The position numbers were made by a program, and so were the translations under genes. A DNA stretch of 64,000 bases from Exiguobacterium undae DSM 14481 (GTDB lineage: Bacteria > Bacillota > Bacilli > Exiguobacteriales > Exiguobacteriaceae), in NCBI RefSeq assembly GCF_000620805.1, contig NZ_KK211187.1, forward strand, positions 2,729,389 to 2,793,388. The letters are read 5' to 3'. Position 1 is the first letter of the stretch. Each line of letters begins with the position of its first letter. The notes under the pieces are model-generated. The model searched no databases, was not told the origin of the DNA, and worked only from the letters and a program-made list of their open reading frames with translations. This document shows, piece by piece, positions 8,226-15,847 of this stretch.

Positions 8226-9062
8226 ATGACTATCATTGAATTACTTAAAGCACTTTTACTCGGTTTCGTCGAAGGGATGACGGAATTCGCCCCTGTTTCC
8301 TCAACCGGACATATGATCATCGTTGACGATATGTGGCTCCAGACATCAGAATTCTTAGGTCAGTATTCCGCGAATACGTTTAAGATCGTCATCCAGCTGG
8401 GATCGATCCTCGCCGTCATCGTCGTCTTTTGGAAACGGTTGTTCAGCCTGATTGGTCTCTATAAGATCGAAGGCGAACATGATGCAACGGGTACACACAA
8501 ACTGAAATTGCGTCACGTTCTGATCGGTTTACTCCCGGCAGCCGTTCTTGGTCTGTTGTTTGAAGACTTCATCGATGAGAACCTCTTCTCGATCGATACG
8601 GTCATCATCGGTCTTGCGGCCGGAGCAATCTTGATGATCGCAGCCGATAAATTCGGACCAAAAGAACCGAAAACCACGACGCTTGACCAAATTTCTTACC
8701 GTCAAGCAGCACTCGTCGGTCTGTTCCAATGTATCTCGCTCTGGCCCGGTTTCTCCCGGTCCGGTTCAACGATTTCCGGAGGGGTGTTCCTCGGGATGAA
8801 CCACCGGACGGCAGCGGACTTCACTTTCATCATGGCTGTTCCAATCATGTTCGGCGCGAGTGCCTTGTCACTCTTCAAGAACTGGGAGTATATCAAAGTA
8901 GCAGACCTTGGATTTTATGCAGTCGGTTTCATCGCTTCATTCGCTTTTGCATTGTTGTCGATCCGTTTCTTCTTGAAACTGATTAACAAGATCAAACTTG
9001 TCCCGTTTGCAATCTACCGTCTCGTTTTGGCAGCAATTCTTGCCGTCATCGTTTATCTGTAA
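8226..9062 (+). CDS. uppP: Undecaprenyl-diphosphatase (BacA type)
   Basis: UppP removes a phosphate from undecaprenyl pyrophosphate to regenerate the lipid carrier for peptidoglycan synthesis, and gives bacitracin tolerance. The 278-aa, multi-membrane-span length is typical. The two hallmark loops are EGMTEFAPVSSTGH near residues 16-29 and WPGFSRSGSTISGG near 173-186, which carry the catalytic Glu and Arg/Ser residues. RBS AGAAGGAGAA precedes the ATG. It is divergent from cadA and monocistronic, ending in a compact terminator. Confidence 0.96.
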   Translation: MTIIELLKALLLGFVEGMTEFAPVSSTGHMIIVDDMWLQTSEFLGQYSANTFKIVIQLGSILAVIVVFWKRLFSLIGLYKIEGEHDATGTHKLKLRHVLIGLLPAAVLGLLFEDFIDENLFSIDTVIIGLAAGAILMIAADKFGPKEPKTTTLDQISYRQAALVGLFQCISLWPGFSRSGSTISGGVFLGMNHRTAADFTFIMAVPIMFGASALSLFKNWEYIKVADLGFYAVGFIASFAFALLSIRFFLKLINKIKLVPFAIYRLVLAAILAVIVYL

Positions 9063-9069
9063 TTTTCAA

Positions 9070-9096
9070 ACTACCAGCGAATCGCTGGTAGTTTTT
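9070..9096 (+). terminator. Terminator after uppP
   Basis: ACTACCAGCGA and TCGCTGGTAGT form an uninterrupted stem at 9070-9092 with T-run to 9096. Confidence 0.85.
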
Positions 9097-9104
9097 CATT
9101 TTCA

Positions 9105-9133
9105 TGAAACTAATTAAGAGTGATTAGGGTATA
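9105..9133 (+). promoter_or_regulatory. Possible ECF-sigma promoter of the lemA operon
   Basis: TGAAAC at 9105-9110 is 17 bases from GGTATA at 9128-9133. This resembles the envelope-stress sigma-W type consensus (TGAAAC, about 16 bases, CGTATA); the first -10 base differs. Position 36 bases before the lemA ATG is suitable. Confidence 0.4.
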
Positions 9134-9169
9134 TATAGTTGAGATACAGAAAAAGGAGTGAACGTAGTT

Positions 9170-9763
9170 ATGGCACGCAGAAATCGTGGAGGGTCCAAGT
9201 TACCTCTCATCATCGGGATTGCCGTCGTCGTCCTCATCGCATTTTTAGCGATTGGACAGTACAACAGTCTCGTCAACGTCGAAGAAGACGTTTCAAACAA
9301 ATGGTCACAAGTCGACAATCAGATTAAACGCCGGGCGGATTTGATTCCGAACCTGGTTGAAACAGTTAAAGGCGTCGCCGGTCAGGAAGAAAAAGTCTAC
9401 GGTGATATCGCCGAGGCACAAGCGGGTCTTGCCCGTGCGGCTTCGACAGAACAACGGATTGAAGCCGATCAGCAAGTCACCTCTTCGCTTCGCGGATTGA
9501 TTGCCTTGCAAACGACGTATCCGGAACTTAAATCAAGCGAACGATTCCAATCGTTGATGGATACACTGGAAGGAACAGAAAACCGTCTTGGTATCGCACG
9601 AAAAGATTATAATGATGCCGTGACCGTCTACAACAAAAAACGTCGCAGTTTCCCAACTTCGCTTTATGCTTCGGCGTTTGGTTTTGAGAAAAAACCATAT
9701 TATGAAATCTCAGAAAGTGACCGTGAAAATCCAACGGTTGACTTCAATAGTGATTCGAAATGA
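9170..9763 (+). CDS. LemA family protein
   Basis: A 197-aa membrane-anchored protein of the LemA family. One N-terminal membrane helix (about residues 11-30) is followed by a coiled helical domain beginning YNSLVNVEEDVSNKWSQVDN with the family motif RRADLIPNLVETVKG. The start is the ATG at 9170; a GTG at 9158 is in frame but overlaps the AAAGGAG site. LemA proteins are common and usually paired with a TPM-domain gene, as here, where the stop overlaps the next start (ATGA). The molecular role is not settled; envelope stress or membrane remodelling is suggested by the possible ECF promoter. Confidence 0.9.
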   Translation: MARRNRGGSKLPLIIGIAVVVLIAFLAIGQYNSLVNVEEDVSNKWSQVDNQIKRRADLIPNLVETVKGVAGQEEKVYGDIAEAQAGLARAASTEQRIEADQQVTSSLRGLIALQTTYPELKSSERFQSLMDTLEGTENRLGIARKDYNDAVTVYNKKRRSFPTSLYASAFGFEKKPYYEISESDRENPTVDFNSDSK

Positions 9764-10494
9764 TTTGGCGAAGAACGCGACTGCTTTTCACCGCGTTCCT
9801 CGTCTTCTTCCTTCTGACTCCGACTGCCGAAGCCGTGTCAGAACGCACGGGCGCAGCATTCTTCATCCAAGATGATGCCCAGCTGCTGTCTGCGTCGGAA
9901 GAAGCGGAACTCGCTCGTCTCGGTCAAGAACTCGAACAGTATACGACGGCACAAGTCGTCCTGAAGACCATCCCTGATTTAAAAGGACAGGATCTAAGCA
10001 CGTATGCCAATGAGACATTCCGGGCGCAGGGCATCGGTCAAGCCGGGAAAGATAACGGAGTGCTCGTCGTCGTGGCTCCAAACGAACAAGACCGAAATTT
10101 TCGAATCGAGGTCGGTTACAAGCTGGAAGGCATCTTGACGGATATTACCGCCGGACGGATTCTCGACAAGTACGCGGTTCCGTACCGCGATCAAGGTGAG
10201 TATGGCAAGGCGGCTTCCGAAACGTACAAAGCCGTCGTCAGCTTCATCTCAAAAGAACAATCGCTCGAATCACAAGATCCGGTTAAACAAACTAACGACA
10301 GCGGGTTGAGCACATGGGCAAAAGTCTTGATCGGCGCCGGTCTCGTCTTGTTGCTGTTTCTTGATATGAAGTTCACCGGCGGCATGTTCTTCTTTGCGAT
10401 CATCAACCTGTTCTCTGCCATCATGCGAGGCGGTGGTGGCGGTGGCAGTCGTGGTGGCGGCGGAAGTTCCGGCGGCGGTGGCGCAGAAAGGTAA
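9760..10494 (+). CDS. TPM-domain (YgcG-like) membrane protein with Gly-rich tail
   Basis: A 244-aa exported membrane protein. A signal peptide ends near AEA|VSE (residues 25-28). The TPM domain (about 30-155) shows the family pattern DDAQLLSASEEAELARLGQEL and DNGVLVVVAPNEQDRNFRIEVGYKLEG. A membrane helix lies at about 182-215 and the last 22 residues are almost only Gly, Ser and Arg, a tail typical of YgcG proteins. It overlaps lemA by four bases, so the two are translationally coupled. Proposed roles of the family include photosystem repair in plants and an unclear envelope function in bacteria. Confidence 0.88.
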   Translation: MIWRRTRLLFTAFLVFFLLTPTAEAVSERTGAAFFIQDDAQLLSASEEAELARLGQELEQYTTAQVVLKTIPDLKGQDLSTYANETFRAQGIGQAGKDNGVLVVVAPNEQDRNFRIEVGYKLEGILTDITAGRILDKYAVPYRDQGEYGKAASETYKAVVSFISKEQSLESQDPVKQTNDSGLSTWAKVLIGAGLVLLLFLDMKFTGGMFFFAIINLFSAIMRGGGGGGSRGGGGSSGGGGAER

Positions 10495-10503
10495 GGATTT
10501 GAC

Positions 10504-10776
10504 ATGACACTTTACTCGAGTATCCTTCTATTTTACGGCGTGATGACCGTAATCGGATTTGTTTCGATGTGGCGGGATAAACGCCAAGCGAAACAACGGG
10601 CCTGGCGGACACCGGAAGCCACCTTGTTGACGATCGCTTTTCTTGGTGGGGCACTCGGGACATTGCTTGCGATGCAACTTGTCCGTCATAAAACACGGAC
10701 CGCTAAGTTTCAATTGTTCGTTCCGCTCGCGATTTTACTCCATGCGACCGTCTGGATTTTATGGATCCGGTCGTGA
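10504..10776 (+). CDS. DUF1294 small membrane protein
   Basis: A 90-aa protein with about three membrane segments. WRDKRQAKQRAWRTPEATLLTIAFLGGALGTLLAMQLVRHKTRTAKF matches the DUF1294 pattern (conserved D-K-x2-A, R-x-P-E, GG-G, HKT). Function is unknown; in other bacteria the domain is sometimes fused to a cold-shock domain, which is absent here. It lies 9 bases after the TPM gene and is probably the third gene of that operon, ending at the terminator at 10806-10840. Confidence 0.85.
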   Translation: MTLYSSILLFYGVMTVIGFVSMWRDKRQAKQRAWRTPEATLLTIAFLGGALGTLLAMQLVRHKTRTAKFQLFVPLAILLHATVWILWIRS

Positions 10777-10805
10777 TGCTTTAGATTATGTACTAATCAA
10801 CCGAT

Positions 10806-10840
10806 AAAAGAGAGAGACGAATTCGTCTCTCTCTTTTTTT
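10806..10840. terminator. Terminator after the lemA operon
   Basis: AAAAGAGAGAGACGAA and its complement TTCGTCTCTCTCTTTT form a continuous 16-base palindrome followed by more T residues. Confidence 0.85.
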
Positions 10841-10866
10841 ACTTTGGTCAATGGAGAGGTAAATAG

Positions 10867-10903
10867 TTGATATCAGGTTTGTATATAGATTATCTTCGGG
10901 TAA
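10867..10903 (+). promoter_or_regulatory. Promoter region of the EAL gene; possible sigma-B site
   Basis: GTTTGT (10877-10882) and GGGTAA (10898-10903), 15 bases apart, resemble the general-stress sigma-B consensus GTTTAA/GGGTAT. A sigma-A alternative, TTGATA (10867) with TTATCT (10890), overlaps. Which is used is not decided by sequence. Confidence 0.4.
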
Positions 10904-10973
10904 AGAGTTTAACCAATTTAATAAATACATCTTTTTCACGTGTATTTGAAATAAGAGAGGTGGACACCCATTC

Positions 10974-11936
10974 ATGTGGCATCCTTGCGCCGAGTGTACA
11001 ACGACAATCCGTTTTATCGAGACTGGTTCTCTACATATCCAGTCCCCTGCATCCGAAGTGTTTTCCTACGCTTCTTTTGAAGAACTGGAACAATTACTGA
11101 CAGCGACTTTACGTATTGCTGACTTCCCGGTCTCCTGCCGGGCAGTTGGATCACGTCTCGCCACACCGGTTCTCGCTGCTTCTGTTTTACTGGAGCAGTT
11201 ACACAACCGGCAGACGATCGATTTCATTCAAAATGGAATCATGACCAGTCATCTGCAACCGATCTTTAACATTCAGGACAACACCCTGTTTGCCAATGAA
11301 GCGTTGCTTCGGGCAGCAGACGAAAATGTCTCGATGTCGCCTGGTCTGCTCTTCTCGACCGCTTCGAAGATGGGACTCCATTCAAGACTCGATCAACGGG
11401 CACGTGAGGAAGCGATCCGTGCGACCCATTTAGTCGGCGGTACGGCGAAGACATTTATCAACTTCCTTCCTTCAACAATCTACAATCCGGAGTATTGTCT
11501 CCGCCATACGTTCGAAATCGTCGAACGATACAATGTCGATCCAAGCCGACTCGTGTTTGAAGTTGTTGAGACGGAAAAAATCGAAGACATCAATCATTTA
11601 AAGCACGTGTTCGAACAGTATAAAAAACAAGGCATTCAAGTCGCATTGGACGATGTCGGTGCCGGATTCTCGACGCTCGATATGTTGTCACTCCTGCAAC
11701 CGGATTACATTAAAATTGACCGTGCCTTCATCTCCCACTGCGATACGGTCGCAGAAAATGAAGCCTTCTTACGAAAAGCACGTTATTTAACAAAAGAGAT
11801 GGGCATTCAAATTCTTGCAGAAGGCATCGAACGCCAAGAAGAACTCGACCTCTGCCGGGAACTGGGCTTTGACTTCGGACAAGGATACCTGCTTGGTCGT
11901 CCTGCCCCGTATCAACAACTTGCCAAAGCCCAATAA
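10974..11936 (+). CDS. EAL-domain cyclic-di-GMP phosphodiesterase
   Basis: A 320-aa protein with a C-terminal EAL domain (about residues 84-318) that should hydrolyse c-di-GMP. Catalytic signatures are intact: E109-A-L-L-R, N163, E196, D226-D227 (as DDVGAG rather than the commoner DDFGTG), K247 in YIKID, E283 in LAEGIE and the FGQGYLLGRP loop. The first 80 residues are not a domain I recognise; they open with HPCAEC, a possible metal or redox cysteine pair. No membrane segment is present, so it is cytoplasmic. RBS GAGAGGTGG precedes the ATG. It is monocistronic with a strong terminator. Confidence 0.9.
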   Translation: MWHPCAECTTTIRFIETGSLHIQSPASEVFSYASFEELEQLLTATLRIADFPVSCRAVGSRLATPVLAASVLLEQLHNRQTIDFIQNGIMTSHLQPIFNIQDNTLFANEALLRAADENVSMSPGLLFSTASKMGLHSRLDQRAREEAIRATHLVGGTAKTFINFLPSTIYNPEYCLRHTFEIVERYNVDPSRLVFEVVETEKIEDINHLKHVFEQYKKQGIQVALDDVGAGFSTLDMLSLLQPDYIKIDRAFISHCDTVAENEAFLRKARYLTKEMGIQILAEGIERQEELDLCRELGFDFGQGYLLGRPAPYQQLAKAQ

Positions 11937-11977
11937 AAAAATCCTGCCTCCGGATGTTCGGGGGCAGGATTTTTTTA
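11935..11977. terminator. Bidirectional terminator between EAL and dehydrogenase genes
   Basis: ATCCTGCCTCC (11941-11951) pairs with GGGGGCAGGAT (11960-11970), flanked by six A residues and a T-run, so it serves both convergent genes. Confidence 0.87.
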
Positions 11978-11985
11978 ACGTGTAC

Positions 11986-13011
11986 TCAATGCGAACGAAC
12001 GGCTTGTTGATCATTTTTCATTAAAGTTGCCAACATCGTACGGGGAGACAGATCGGTCTCGATCAATTGACAGAGGGGTTCTTGACCAATTCGTTCCGCT
12101 AAATTTTCTCGCTCCGCTTCCGTCAAACCAAGCTCTGTACTTGTCGTCGGTTGCTGATTGTCTTTTAAATAGTGCTGTAATTCTTCGTAAGACTGTGTTT
12201 CACCAAGCAATAATTCCTGGACCAACAAGCCATACCCGACTTTGCTTCCATGGAGGATTGTTTTGGTTGAAGGGAACGGTGACAATGCGTTGTGAACACC
12301 GTGTCCGATCGCTCCGCGCGTCGCTTCGTCACCAAATCCACCGACACTTCCAGCAAGCGGAATGACCGTCTCCACCAAGTGTTGAATGGATGACGGATAG
12401 GCTTTAAATTGTTCCGGACTGATCGGTGTCCGCAAAATCAGCGCTTTACAGTGTTCGGCCATCCGCAACGCGGACTCGACAACCGGATCGTCTGCCGATG
12501 TGCCGCTGAGGGCGCGTGCCTCATACCACTTGGCTAACGTATCAACGAGTCCGGCAACGAAATAATCATATGGACTATTGGCAAGAATCCGGTGATCGAG
12601 CAACAAAGCCTCGATGACGACGGGAATCGTATCAAACCGCACGTACTGTCCCTGCTGATCATACATGACACTGAGCGGTGTCCACGGGGCACAATTTGAA
12701 ACAAGCGTCGGAATGACGATCAAGGGACGGTTTTGTTTGACGGCGACCTGCTTTGCCGTATCAATCAATGACCCTCCGCCAACGGCGACGATGACTTCGT
12801 ACGTCGCACATCGTTCTGCCAACCGCTCAACTTGTTGATCCGTACAATGTCCGCTGAACTCGATTTTTGGTAGTTCCGGAAGATAGCCTCGGGCGGCTTC
12901 GAGCGCCTGTTTCCCGTGCAGCATGACGGCTTTTCGATCCGCTAACAGTGTTGTGAGCCGATCAACCGCCCGTTCTTCATGTATGTATTGCAAAACTGCT
13001 TGACGAATCAT
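11986..13011 (-). CDS. Iron-containing alcohol dehydrogenase family (GldA-like)
   Basis: A 341-aa NAD(P)-dependent dehydrogenase of the iron-containing/glycerol dehydrogenase superfamily. The nucleotide-binding loop GGGSLIDTAK is at 78-87 and the metal ligands align as D157 (GLVDTLAKW), H237 (GHGVHNAL) and H254 (LHGSKVGYG). IPTLVSNCAPWTPLSVMY fits the GldA/hydroxycarboxylate dehydrogenase (HcxA) branch rather than butanol dehydrogenases. The substrate, glycerol or a hydroxy- or oxo-acid, cannot be fixed. It is alone and faces the EAL gene. Confidence 0.85.
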   Translation of the reverse strand: MIRQAVLQYIHEERAVDRLTTLLADRKAVMLHGKQALEAARGYLPELPKIEFSGHCTDQQVERLAERCATYEVIVAVGGGSLIDTAKQVAVKQNRPLIVIPTLVSNCAPWTPLSVMYDQQGQYVRFDTIPVVIEALLLDHRILANSPYDYFVAGLVDTLAKWYEARALSGTSADDPVVESALRMAEHCKALILRTPISPEQFKAYPSSIQHLVETVIPLAGSVGGFGDEATRGAIGHGVHNALSPFPSTKTILHGSKVGYGLLVQELLLGETQSYEELQHYLKDNQQPTTSTELGLTEAERENLAERIGQEPLCQLIETDLSPRTMLATLMKNDQQAVRSH

Positions 13012-13153
13012 CGTTATCCCTCATTCCATTATTTGTTAACGCTCAGTATACGGAAGTCCCCCGCTGAGTTCAACCCTTCGTTTGATTCGATTTTCAGCAA
13101 CAGAAGGCGTACACTAAATAAGCAGAACATTGCTGAACTAAGGGGGATTCAAA

Positions 13154-13978
13154 ATGGAATTCATCACATTAAACAACGGACTTGTCATGCCGCAACTCGG
13201 GTACGGTGTTTTTAAAGTACCGGAACAAGAGGTTTATGAAGCGGTACGGGAAGCACTACAGGCCGGTTACCGGTCCATCGATACGGCGATGATTTATGAG
13301 AACGAAGCCGGTGTCGGACGCGCTTTGCGGGATTCGGGAATTCCCCGGGAAGACATCTTTTTGACGACGAAAGTCTGGAACAAGGATCAAGGTTATGATC
13401 AGACGCTCGCTGCGTTTCAAACGAGCCTCGACAAACTGGGTGTCGACTATGTCGATCTTTATTTAATCCACTGGCCGATGCCGGATGAGGATTTATACAT
13501 GGACACATGGCGTGCGCTCGAACACCTCTATGCCGAAGGAAAAACCAAAGCCATCGGTGTCTCGAACTTCCACGTCCCGCACCTCAAACGGATTCTCGAA
13601 GAAGGAACGGTTGTGCCGGCCGTCAACCAAATCGAACTGCATCCGTTCCTGAGCCAGGAAGCGATCCGTTCGTTTTGCCGGGAACACGGTATCTTCGTCG
13701 AAGCATGGAGTCCACTGATGAAAGGACGCGACGCCTTGACAGAACCGGTCATCGTGGACATCGCAGCGCGACACGACAAGACGCCGGCCCAAGTCATTTT
13801 GCGCTGGCACCTTCAACACGAGATCATCGCCATTCCAAAATCCGTCACCCCAAGCCGAATCCGGGAAAACCTGGACGTATTTGACTTTGTGTTGTCGGCG
13901 GACGAGATGAACCACATCGACCAATTGAACCGCAATGAACGGACCGGTTCCAATCCGGATGACATGCATAAAAAATAA
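13154..13978 (+). CDS. Aldo/keto reductase
   Basis: A 274-aa NADPH-dependent aldo/keto reductase (AKR5-like) that reduces carbonyl compounds such as methylglyoxal or 2,5-diketo-gluconate-type substrates. The full catalytic tetrad is present: D43 and Y48 in SIDTAMIYENE, K73 in TTKVWN, H106 in LIHWP. The family signatures GYRSIDTA and IPKSVTPSRIRENL are clear. An AAGGGGGATTC site precedes the ATG at 13154. Monocistronic; it ends before a hairpin of the GGTGGCAGA repeat family. Confidence 0.93.
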   Translation: MEFITLNNGLVMPQLGYGVFKVPEQEVYEAVREALQAGYRSIDTAMIYENEAGVGRALRDSGIPREDIFLTTKVWNKDQGYDQTLAAFQTSLDKLGVDYVDLYLIHWPMPDEDLYMDTWRALEHLYAEGKTKAIGVSNFHVPHLKRILEEGTVVPAVNQIELHPFLSQEAIRSFCREHGIFVEAWSPLMKGRDALTEPVIVDIAARHDKTPAQVILRWHLQHEIIAIPKSVTPSRIRENLDVFDFVLSADEMNHIDQLNRNERTGSNPDDMHKK

Positions 13979-13990
13979 GACAAAAAAATC

Positions 13991-14019
13991 AAGGTGGCAG
14001 ATTTGAAATCTGCCACCTT
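13991..14019. repeat. GGTGGCAGA hairpin repeat, copy C (bidirectional terminator position)
   Basis: AAGGTGGCAGAT (13991-14002), TTGAA, ATCTGCCACCTT (14008-14019) is a near-perfect palindrome. Its stem core equals hairpin 2 of the elements at 5870 and 42380. It lies between convergent genes, with A-residues at 13982-13987 giving a T-run on minus. Confidence 0.75.
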
Positions 14020-14059
14020 AATCTGTGTTACAAACGATTTTCAACTCATCACTTTTTGA

Positions 14060-14815
14060 TTAACGATCCAAATCATTTCCGTGGTCTTGTTTCGCCAAAT
14101 CGTCTGTGCGGTCGGCGGAACGGTTTGGACGATGAAGATCCTCTTTGTCATCCGTCTTCTCGTCTTCGTGACGGGCTTTTTGTTCTTCCCACTCCGGACG
14201 TTTGAAGTCATCATCACGACGCATCGCTACGTTTGGTTCGCGATCTCCGGCCGGCTTCGTGTTCTCGATCGCCTCTTCGTCTTGCGGCATCTTGTCTGTT
14301 CCTGCCCGGTGCAAATCGATTTCGGCATGTTCTTCTTTTGAATCCTTGTCGACGTCAAGCGGATTCCCCGATCCCAATTGGGCGTTGGAGTTCGCATCGT
14401 CTGATGTATGCGTCTCTTCATAGCTGCCGTAACGTACTTTGACGTCCGGATGTGTATTGTCTGTATTTAGATGGGGATCAAACTGAATGTCCTGGACTTC
14501 GAGCAACAAGACGAATCCGCCGCCTTCGACTTCCGTTTTATGGACTTCGACTTGATCTGCCGGTAAATCAAGTGAACCAAACAAATTATCCACTTCTTGG
14601 TCACGTCCTTGATTGCCGCGGATCCGATCGATCCATGACGGTTTCGTCGTCGCGATCTCTGCGTCCATTTGACTGCGGACAAGTTGCAGATTCGATTTCT
14701 CTTTGACGATGATATAAAAATCTTCTTCGCGATGACCTTGCTGATGCAACTCATCCATTTTCGAGATTAATTCTTCTTCTTTATAAAACGTTCCGATATA
14801 CTGTTTTGTTTTCAT
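14060..14815 (-). CDS. General stress protein 17M family protein (YflT domain) with acidic tail
   Basis: A 251-aa soluble protein. The N-terminal ~110 residues are a YflT/GSP17M domain (KQYIGTFYKEEELISKMDELHQQGHREEDFYIIVK; SLDLPADQVEVHKTEVEGGGFVLLLEV). The remaining ~140 residues are very hydrophilic and rich in Asp, Glu, Lys and Arg, probably disordered. In Bacillus, YflT is a sigma-B-dependent stress protein of unknown mechanism; I could not find a convincing sigma-B promoter here. A shorter paralogue is at 62781-63230. The long charged tail is unusual against the ~115-aa YflT. Confidence 0.8.
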   Translation of the reverse strand: MKTKQYIGTFYKEEELISKMDELHQQGHREEDFYIIVKEKSNLQLVRSQMDAEIATTKPSWIDRIRGNQGRDQEVDNLFGSLDLPADQVEVHKTEVEGGGFVLLLEVQDIQFDPHLNTDNTHPDVKVRYGSYEETHTSDDANSNAQLGSGNPLDVDKDSKEEHAEIDLHRAGTDKMPQDEEAIENTKPAGDREPNVAMRRDDDFKRPEWEEQKARHEDEKTDDKEDLHRPNRSADRTDDLAKQDHGNDLDR

Positions 14816-14937
14816 ACCGATCCATCCCCTTATGCACGATTTTAGTGACGTACTGTCTTATAAGGACTATTTCCTTTTTCCGACTAAAATATGCCACCAA
14901 GTCGGCTCGGATGAGAAAAGTAATCTAAATGATATGT

Positions 14938-15255
14938 TTATTCCCCAATCAGCTTTAATCCGATGGTCGCACTGATAATCAAACCGATACAGACCAACCG
15001 TTTCCAGTCTTTCGCTTCCTTGTAAAAGATCATACTGAGAATCGTACCACCGGCTGCTCCGATTCCGGTCCAGACCGCGTATGCCGTTCCCATCGGCAGT
15101 TCATTCATCGCCAAGGTCAGGAATAAAAAACTGAACCCGAAACCGGCAAACATCAAAATCAGGTTTTTCGCGTTTTTCTGCTGATTAAACGTATTAATCA
15201 AGACGACACCTAACATTTCAAATAAACCCGCCAAAATCAAATAGAACCAACTCAT
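14938..15255 (-). CDS. ykkD: SMR efflux transporter subunit, YkkD type
   Basis: A 105-aa, four-helix small multidrug resistance protein. The membrane-embedded carboxylate E13 (LAGLFEMLGV) is present, and PMGTAYAVWTGIGAAGG is the family's loop signature; the sequence is close to Bacillus YkkD. YkkC and YkkD form a two-component SMR exporter. Its start overlaps the end of ykkC by four bases, as expected for a heteromer. Because the operon carries a guanidine-I riboswitch, guanidinium or related guanidinyl compounds are the likely physiological cargo, though heteromeric YkkCD was first described as a drug exporter. Confidence 0.92.
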   Translation of the reverse strand: MSWFYLILAGLFEMLGVVLINTFNQQKNAKNLILMFAGFGFSFLFLTLAMNELPMGTAYAVWTGIGAAGGTILSMIFYKEAKDWKRLVCIGLIISATIGLKLIGE

Positions 15256-15581
15256 TGTTTTTCACCCTCCCCACTGACTAACTTCAGACCGATGACACCA
15301 ACAAGTAAAACGGCAATCAGCATCAACTTGATGAGCGACGCGGATTGACCAAACAGCAGAATGTCGGTCAACACCGTACCGGCTGTTCCCAGTCCGACGA
15401 AGACGGCATAGACGGTTCCGACCGGCAGATGATTACTGACTTTAATCAAAACGCTGAAACTGACAATGATGCTGATGATCGTCGCCCCCCACTCGAGTGG
15501 TGTCGTTGCGTGTTTTAATCCGATGACCCAGCCGACTTCAAAAAAAGATGCCAGGACGATACTTAACCAATATTTTGTCAT
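15252..15581 (-). CDS. ykkC: SMR efflux transporter subunit, YkkC type
   Basis: A 109-aa SMR protein closely resembling Bacillus YkkC (ASFFEVGWVIGLKHA, HLPVGTVYAVFVGLGTAGTVL, LLVGVIGLKLVSG). The essential membrane Glu is E15. It is the first gene of the ykkCD operon, with AGGAGGAAATAAC before the ATG. Transcription reads first through a guanidine-I aptamer and an intrinsic terminator at 15614-15745, so expression should rise when guanidine is present. Four transmembrane helices, inner membrane. Confidence 0.93.
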   Translation of the reverse strand: MTKYWLSIVLASFFEVGWVIGLKHATTPLEWGATIISIIVSFSVLIKVSNHLPVGTVYAVFVGLGTAGTVLTDILLFGQSASLIKLMLIAVLLVGVIGLKLVSGEGEKQ

Positions 15582-15613
15582 GTTATTTCCTCCTCACAGA
15601 TGTTGGTTCAAAC

Positions 15614-15657
15614 AAAAAAGCCCGGGAGCAAGCGTAAAAAACGCTTTACTCCCGGGC
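15614..15657 (-). terminator. Riboswitch-controlled terminator (expression platform)
   Basis: On minus, GCCCGGGAG pairs with CTCCCGGGC (arms at 15649-15657 and 15620-15628), extended by AAGCG/CGCTT, followed by T-run at 15614-15619. The 5' arm is shared with the 3' end of the aptamer, so aptamer and terminator exclude one another. Confidence 0.88.
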
Positions 15658-15745
15658 TTTTATCCCTCCGTTGCATGAGGTGTCCCTCATGTTCCTCCCT
15701 TGGTCCAGCCGAACGGAACCCTAGAGGATTACTCTTCTTTTCATT
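15649..15745 (-). ncRNA. Guanidine-I riboswitch aptamer (ykkC motif)
   Basis: Read on minus, the conserved segments occur in order: CTCTAGGGTTCCG, CTGGACCAAGGGAG, GGGACACC, then ACGGAGGGATAAAAGCCCGGGAG. These are the signature strings of the ykkC/guanidine-I class (Rfam ykkC-yxkD), which turns on export genes when guanidine binds. The position before ykkCD is the founding arrangement in Bacillus. Exact helix ends were judged by eye. Confidence 0.92.
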
Positions 15746-15755
15746 CGATACCCCG

Positions 15756-15784
15756 ACTTTAGCACGCTTGATTTTACCTGTCAA
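15756..15784 (-). promoter_or_regulatory. Sigma-A promoter of the ykkCD operon
   Basis: On minus, TTGACA (15779-15784) is 17 bases from TAAAGT (15756-15761). The predicted transcript starts just before the aptamer. Confidence 0.7.
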
Positions 15785-15847
15785 ACAGGAAAATCGCCAA
15801 AAGTGGCTAATAGGTATAGAGAGTCAACTACAGAGGAGGAGTCCATC

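Noticed and set aside
14816-14937. Sigma-B promoter before the long YflT-type gene
   Set aside because: Only a weak GGAAAT was seen, with no properly spaced GTTT element.
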